Source of the DNA: JAOPZW01 sp963803375
GTDB taxonomy: Bacteria > Actinomycetota > Thermoleophilia > Solirubrobacterales > Solirubrobacteraceae
DNA: 64,000 nt
Direction: 5' to 3'
Assembly: GCA_963803375.1 (NCBI GenBank)
Contig: CAWDMB010000005.1
Coordinates: 1-64,000 of the forward strand
Part shown: piece by piece, positions 60,147-64,000 of the stretch
Layout: every line of letters starts with the position of its first letter
How positions within the stretch are numbered: position 1 is the stretch's first letter
The notes under the pieces: generated by a model
Seen by the model: only the letters and a program-made list of their open reading frames with translations
Databases searched by the model: none
What the model was told of the DNA's origin: nothing
Made by a program: the position numbers and the translations under genes

Positions 60147-60522
60147 GCTCGACGGAGGCGCCGGCCTCCTCGAGCTCGGTCTTGAGCTTCTCGCCCTCCT
60201 CGCGCTCGACGCCCTCGCGGACGGCCTTCGGGGCCTCGTCGACGACGGCCTTGGCCTCCTTGAGCCCCAGGCCGGTCGCCGCACGGACGACCTTGATGAC
60301 CTGGATCTTCCTGTCGCCGGCCGCCGTGATGACTACGTCGACGCTCGTCGGCGCCTCCTCCTCGGCGGCGCCGTCGCCCGACGGGCCCGCGGCGGCCGGG
60401 GCCGCGGCGGCCACGGCGGTCGCCGAGACGCCGAACTCCTCCTCGAGCGCCTTGATGCGCTCGCTCAGCTCGAGGACCGAGATCGCCTTGAGCTCGTCGA
60501 TCCATTCCTGGGTGGTGGTCAT
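60139..60522 (-). CDS. rplL: 50S ribosomal protein L7/L12
   Basis: The 127-residue stalk protein has the N-terminal dimer helix (TQEWIDELKAISVLELSERI), an Ala-rich hinge (AVAAAAPAAAGPSG) and the C-terminal factor-binding domain (GDRKIQVIKVVRAATGLGLK, EAKAVVDEAPKAVREGV). It recruits translation factors. It overlaps rplJ by 4 bases upstream and the opposite-strand DUF559 gene downstream. Confidence 0.98.
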   Translation of the reverse strand: MTTTQEWIDELKAISVLELSERIKALEEEFGVSATAVAAAAPAAAGPSGDGAAEEEAPTSVDVVITAAGDRKIQVIKVVRAATGLGLKEAKAVVDEAPKAVREGVEREEGEKLKTELEEAGASVELK

Positions 60523-61289
60523 GTGGTGGTCTCCTGATCGGTGGAAGGGGTGTCGGAAGCGCCCTCGGCGGGAGCGTCGGGCGCGGCCGCCGGCTCCGGG
60601 GCCTCGGCGTCCTGGTCGGGGGTCGCGGGCGCGGGCTCCGGGCCCTCGGCGTCCTGGTCGGGGGGCGCGGCCGCCGACTCCGGGGCCTCGGCGTCCTGGT
60701 CGGGGGGCGCGGGGGCGGCCGCCGCCTCCGGGGCCTCGGCGTCCTGGTCGGGGGTCGCGGGCGCGGGCGCCTCGTCGGCGCGCTGCTCGGCGAGCTGCCC
60801 GAGCTGGGACGCGAGCCCCGCGATCAGCGCGTTGAGCGTGCGCACGACGCCGGTGATCGGCGCGGCGACGACGCCCACGAGCTGGCCGAGGAGGACGTCA
60901 CGGGCGGGCAGGCGCGAGATCGCGCGGATCTGCTCGGCATCGACCGCGTCGCCGTCGAGCAGGCCGCCCTTGAAGGCGAGGGTCTCGGTCTGGCGCTGCA
61001 AGCCCGCGATCGCCTTCGCCGCCAGGGCGGCGTCGCCGCGGACGAACGTGAGCGCCGTGGGCCCCTCGAGCAGCGCCTTCATGCTCTCCGCGTCGGCCGC
61101 GTCGGCGGCCCGCTCGGTCAGGGTGTTCTTGACGATGCGGAACGTCGCGTCGGCGTCGCGCAGGCGCGTACGCAGCTCGGCGGCCTGCGGCACGGAGATC
61201 CCGCGGAAGTCCACGGCGAAGACCGCCTCGGACCGCTTGATCTGATCGGCGATCTCGGTGACCGCCGCGGCTTTCTGATCTCGGTTCAA
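60519..61289 (-). CDS. rplJ: 50S ribosomal protein L10 with repetitive C-terminal tail
   Basis: The 256-residue protein is a normal L10 to about residue 170 (KAAAVTEIADQIKRSEAVFA, FRIVKNTLTERAA, ALTFVRGDAALAAKAIAGLQ). Residues 171-256 are an acidic Pro/Ala tail with four PDQDAE units at about 180, 196, 210 and 224. L10 anchors the L7/L12 dimers on the stalk, so the tail lies beside the factor-binding centre. Confidence 0.96.
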   Translation of the reverse strand: MNRDQKAAAVTEIADQIKRSEAVFAVDFRGISVPQAAELRTRLRDADATFRIVKNTLTERAADAADAESMKALLEGPTALTFVRGDAALAAKAIAGLQRQTETLAFKGGLLDGDAVDAEQIRAISRLPARDVLLGQLVGVVAAPITGVVRTLNALIAGLASQLGQLAEQRADEAPAPATPDQDAEAPEAAAAPAPPDQDAEAPESAAAPPDQDAEGPEPAPATPDQDAEAPEPAAAPDAPAEGASDTPSTDQETTT

Positions 61290-61351
61290 TCTGCCTCCTG
61301 TCCCGGACTTCTGCGTCGCCGCCGCCGGGGGTCTCTGGTGGCTCGAAGGGG

Positions 61352-62077
61352 CTAGGCCGGGGTGGGCGCGGCCTCCTCGAGGATGTCGCGGGTGCGGGTG
61401 GGGTCGATCTTGACGCCCGGCCCCATGGTCGAGGCGATCGTGATCGACCGCAGGTAGCGGCCCTTGGCGGCCGACGGCTTGGCCCGGACGAGCTCCTCGA
61501 TGACTGCCTGGTAGTTCTCGAGCAGCGCGCGCTCGTCGAAGCTCGTCTTGCCGATCGTGAGGTGGACGATCGCGGTGCGGTCGGTGCGGTACTCGACCTT
61601 GCCGGACTTGGACTCCTCGACCGCCTTGGCCACGTCCATGGTGACCGTCCCGACCTTCGGGTTGGGCATCTTGCCCTGCGGCCCGAGGATGCGCCCGAGG
61701 CGGCCGACCACGGGCATCATGTCCGGGGTCGCGATCGCCACGTCGAAGTCGGTGAAGCCCTCCTGCACGCGCGCGGCGAGATCGTCGGCGCCGACGACGT
61801 CGGCCCCGGCCTCCTCGGCCTCGCGCGCCTTTTCGCCCTTGGCGAAGACGGCGATCGTGACGCTCTTGCCCAAGCCGTTGGGCAGCGCGACCGTTCCGCG
61901 CAGCTGCTCGTCGGCGTGGCGGACGTTGAGGCCGGTGCGCACGTGGACCTCGACGGACTCGTCGAAGCGCGCGGTGCCGAGCTCCTTGACGAGGCGGACG
62001 GCCTCACCGGGCTCGTGCTCGCGCTCGCGGTCGACGCGCCCGAGCGCCTGCCGATAGGACTTGCCGTGCCGGGCCAT
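61352..62077 (-). CDS. rplA: 50S ribosomal protein L1
   Basis: The 241-residue protein contains HGKSYRQALGRVDREREHEP at the start and PNPKVGTVTMDVAKAVEESK, then GKVEYRTDRTAIVHLTIGK. It forms the mobile L1 stalk that removes E-site tRNA. It starts at the base after the rplK stop. Confidence 0.97.
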   Translation of the reverse strand: MARHGKSYRQALGRVDREREHEPGEAVRLVKELGTARFDESVEVHVRTGLNVRHADEQLRGTVALPNGLGKSVTIAVFAKGEKAREAEEAGADVVGADDLAARVQEGFTDFDVAIATPDMMPVVGRLGRILGPQGKMPNPKVGTVTMDVAKAVEESKSGKVEYRTDRTAIVHLTIGKTSFDERALLENYQAVIEELVRAKPSAAKGRYLRSITIASTMGPGVKIDPTRTRDILEEAAPTPA

Positions 62078-62500
62078 TCAGCGCACCTCCACGCCCATGG
62101 AGCGGGCCGTGCCCGCGATGATCTTCGCCGCCTGGTCGACGTCGTGCGCGTTGAGGTCGGGGAGCTTGCGCTCGGCGATCTCGCGCAGCTGCGCCGCGCT
62201 GATCGAGCCGACCTTGTCGCGGTGCGGCTCGCCCGAGCCCTTGTCGAGGCCCGCGGCCTGCTTGATGAGCACCGCGGCCGGCGGCGTCTTCGTCACGAAC
62301 GTGAACGAACGGTCCTCGAAGACCGTGATGACGACGGGGATGACCGTGCCGGCCGAGTCCTGCGTCTGGGCGTTGAACGCCTTGCAGAACTCCATGATGT
62401 TGATGCCGTGCTGGCCGAGGGCGGGGCCGACCGGTGGGGCCGGCGAGGCCTGGCCGCCGACGGCCTGCAGCTTGATGGTGGTGAGGACCTTCTTGGCCAT
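62078..62500 (-). CDS. rplK: 50S ribosomal protein L11
   Basis: The 140-residue protein reads MAKKVLTTIKLQAVGGQASP and APPVGPALGQHGINIMEFCK, then SFTFVTKTPPAAVLIKQAAG. It binds the GTPase-associated rRNA and is required for RelA activation in other bacteria. Length is standard; it is 3 bases from nusG. Confidence 0.98.
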   Translation of the reverse strand: MAKKVLTTIKLQAVGGQASPAPPVGPALGQHGINIMEFCKAFNAQTQDSAGTVIPVVITVFEDRSFTFVTKTPPAAVLIKQAAGLDKGSGEPHRDKVGSISAAQLREIAERKLPDLNAHDVDQAAKIIAGTARSMGVEVR

Positions 62501-62503
62501 TTC

Positions 62504-63025
62504 CTAGATCTTCTTCACTTGGTCGAAGCCGACCTCGACCGGGGTCTCGCGGCCGAAGATGGAGACGAGCACCTTGAGCCGCTGGGCGTCCTGGTTGATC
62601 TCAGAGATCTCGCCCGAGAAGTCCGAGAGCGGCCCCGAGACGACCTTGACCGACTCGCCGATCGAGAACTGCGCCTTCGTGGCGATCTTCTGGGCGACCT
62701 CCCGGTGCAGCAGGCGGTCGACCTCGGGCTGGGTCAGCGGCACCGGCTCGTTGGAGGCGCCGACGAAGCCGGTGACGCCCGGCGTGCCCTTCACGAGCTG
62801 CCAGGAGTCGTCGTTGAGCTCCATGTTGACGAGCACGTATCCGGGCATCGTCCGCTTCTCGACGGGCACCTTCTGGTTGTCCTTCATCTCGGTCACCGTC
62901 TCGGTGGGGACGACGACCTGGCGGACGGCCCGCTTCTGGTTGAGGGACACGACGCGATGCTCGAGGTTCTGCTTGACCTTGTTCTCGTGTCCGGAGTAGG
63001 TGTTGACGACGTACCAGCGATACAT
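62504..63025 (-). CDS. nusG: Transcription termination/antitermination protein NusG
   Basis: From ATG 63025 the protein has 173 residues: MYRWYVVNTYSGHENKVKQN, then the NGN domain (RTMPGYVLVNMELNDDSWQL) and the KOW domain (SIGESVKVVSGPLSDFSGEI). Unlike many actinobacterial NusG it has no long N-terminal extension. It couples transcription with Rho or with the ribosome through S10. Confidence 0.97.
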   Translation of the reverse strand: MYRWYVVNTYSGHENKVKQNLEHRVVSLNQKRAVRQVVVPTETVTEMKDNQKVPVEKRTMPGYVLVNMELNDDSWQLVKGTPGVTGFVGASNEPVPLTQPEVDRLLHREVAQKIATKAQFSIGESVKVVSGPLSDFSGEISEINQDAQRLKVLVSIFGRETPVEVGFDQVKKI

Positions 63026-63044
63026 GGCTCTCGGGTTCTCGGTC

Positions 63045-63626
63045 TCAGAGGATGAAGTCGACGACGTCCTGGGCGACGCGATCGGCGAGCCCCAGGTAGA
63101 GGCCGGCGACGATGACGAAGCCGATGACGACGGCGGTGGCCTGCGCGACCTGACGGCGGTCGGGCCACTGGACGCGCTGCAGCTCCGCCCACGACGCCCG
63201 CAGGAAGGCCAAGAAGCGCCCGGCGCCGCGGCCGGTCGAGGCGCCCGGGACCGGAGCCGCGCGGCGCTTACTCGGCGCGGCGCTCGCTGCGGCCTCGCCG
63301 GCCTGGTCGCCGTCGGGCTCGGCGGCGAGCTCGTCGACCTCGTCCTCGAGCTCGGCGAAGCGCTCCTCGGTGAGCTCCTCGGGATGCTCGGCCTCGACGA
63401 CCTCGTCGGCGGAGCGCTCGGCCTCGGCGGCGGCGTCGGTGGCACCGGCGTCCGCGTCGCGGCCCTCGGCGCCCGATACGAGCGCGGCGTCGAACTCGTC
63501 GACCTCCCCGGAGGCGTGCTCGAGCTCGCCCGCGACGTTCGCGCGGTGGATCGCCCGCGGCGTGGGGCCGGGGTTCTGCGCGCGGCGCGCCTTGCGCTGC
63601 TTGGCTCGCTGTCGGTCACGGGCCAC
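63045..63626 (-). CDS. secE: Preprotein translocase subunit SecE with N-terminal extension
   Basis: The 193-residue protein has a single SecE domain at 136-193 (GRFLAFLRASWAELQRVQWP, DRRQVAQATAVVIGFVIVAG) with one membrane helix (about 162-182). Residues 1-30 are basic and 32-115 are acidic (EELTEERFAELEDEVDELAA), a cytoplasmic extension far longer than the usual 60-residue SecE. It clamps SecY. Confidence 0.94.
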   Translation of the reverse strand: MARDRQRAKQRKARRAQNPGPTPRAIHRANVAGELEHASGEVDEFDAALVSGAEGRDADAGATDAAAEAERSADEVVEAEHPEELTEERFAELEDEVDELAAEPDGDQAGEAAASAAPSKRRAAPVPGASTGRGAGRFLAFLRASWAELQRVQWPDRRQVAQATAVVIGFVIVAGLYLGLADRVAQDVVDFIL

Positions 63627-63642
63627 GGCTGAGCCTCCCGCG

Positions 63643-63807
63643 TTAGCGGGTCTCCCGGTGGCTCGTGTGGCGCCGGCACCACTTGCAGAACTTGCGCAGC
63701 GTGATGCGATCAGGGTTGTTGCGCTTGCTCTTGTTGGTCTGGTAGTTGCGCCGCTTGCACTCCTCGCAGGCGAGGGTGACAGCGATGCGCACGTCTCCGC
63801 GGGCCAT
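63643..63807 (-). CDS. rpmG: 50S ribosomal protein L33
   Basis: A 54-residue frame from ATG 63807 reads MARGDVRIAVTLACEECKRR, NYQTNKSKRNNPDRITLRKF and CKWCRRHTSHRETR. The two CxxC pairs show the zinc-binding form. L33 lies before secE in many bacteria. The gene is the first of the minus-strand rpmG-secE-nusG-rplKAJL run. Confidence 0.95.
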   Translation of the reverse strand: MARGDVRIAVTLACEECKRRNYQTNKSKRNNPDRITLRKFCKWCRRHTSHRETR

Positions 63808-63862
63808 GCCTGAAGCTCCGTGGCTGAGTGGTGAGGTCGACCGACGCGCCGGGCCGGGACAG

Positions 63863-63887
63863 AAAAACGACCCGCCCCGGGCGAGTC
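63863..63887 (-). terminator. Hairpin with U-tract before rpmG
   Basis: GACTCGCC-cgg-GGCGGGTC on the minus strand is followed by GTTTTT, a terminator-like structure about 56 bases before the rpmG start. It lies just after a TACACT -10 box (63897-63902), so it may act as an attenuator at the very start of the secE-operon transcript, or terminate an upstream gene outside the window. Confidence 0.6.
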
Positions 63888-63896
63888 AGAACGTCG

Positions 63897-63902
63897 AGTG
63901 TA
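63897..63902 (-). promoter_or_regulatory. -10 box upstream of rpmG-secE
   Basis: TACACT on the minus strand would begin transcription near 63890, immediately before the terminator-like hairpin. The -35 region is not convincing. Confidence 0.4.
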
Positions 63903-64000
63903 GCGCGAAGATGCCCGCCCGGCGCTGGCGCCGCGACGCCGCTGTCGACGCGCGCCCTCACGCGCAGATCCGCGCGCCGGCCGCCACGAGCGTCCGGCAC
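63903..64000. other. Right window edge
   Basis: No gene, tRNA or other feature is recognised in the last hundred bases. A minus-strand frame open into the window edge here has no recognisable product. Confidence 0.4.

Overview
The window is very GC-rich (roughly 73-75% by eye) chromosomal DNA from a high-GC Gram-positive. The run of ribosomal operons with Actinobacteria-like proteins, the zinc-type S14 and C+ S4, and repeated leaderless promoters suggest an actinobacterium, probably of class Thermoleophilia (Solirubrobacterales-like). That placement is inference; no 16S gene is present.

Layout. (1) 1-2.6 kb: remnants of three genes (SWIM-finger-type C-terminal protein, DUF1841-like protein, TPR-like protein), all broken by frameshifts, ending next to a tRNA-Pro(CGG). 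(2) 2.7-13.5 kb: housekeeping and metabolic genes: an Lrp-type regulator divergent from phenylalanine 4-hydroxylase, an ECF sigma factor fused to a zinc-finger/membrane tail with a small coupled gene, Nif3, a small HTH-like protein, a long-chain acyl-CoA synthetase followed by a 175-bp palindromic element, a membrane protein, a HisC-like aminotransferase, a patatin and a PBP4-type D,D-carboxypeptidase. (3) 13.5-38.3 kb, minus strand: one long block reading rpsL-rpsG-fusA-tuf, the S10, spc and alpha operons, then truA-surE-ligA and two DUF202 proteins. infA is missing from its usual place between map and rpmJ. (4) 38.4-49.2 kb: an accessory stretch between rpsL and rpoC with alanine dehydrogenase, a PucR-domain remnant, DMT and MFS transporters with a TetR repressor, a HAD protein, a CGNR zinc-finger protein, VOC proteins, a RibD-type reductase, a frameshifted cysteine-dioxygenase-like gene and a divergent LysR regulator. 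Several of these genes are decayed. (5) 49.2-63.8 kb, minus strand: rpmG-secE-nusG-rplKAJL and rpoBC, but the usual rplL-rpoB junction is split by a 2.7-kb plus-strand module.

That plus-strand module is the most unusual item. It holds a GAF histidine kinase carrying a C-terminal ASCH (RNA/nucleoside-binding) domain, followed by an AbiEi-N/DUF559 nuclease-like gene whose 5' end and nested palindrome are duplicated upstream. No response regulator is adjacent.

Other themes: (a) six or more genes have a TANNNT -10 box 7-9 nt before the start codon, indicating leaderless transcripts; (b) S17, L22, L10, SecE and S3 carry long low-complexity extensions (acidic Ala/Pro/Glu in most, an Arg/Gly tail in S3); (c) fusA and rpmG have a terminator-like hairpin with a U-tract between the promoter and the gene, suggesting leader attenuation. 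Many neighbours overlap by GTGA/ATGA, so most of the minus-strand block is likely translationally coupled.
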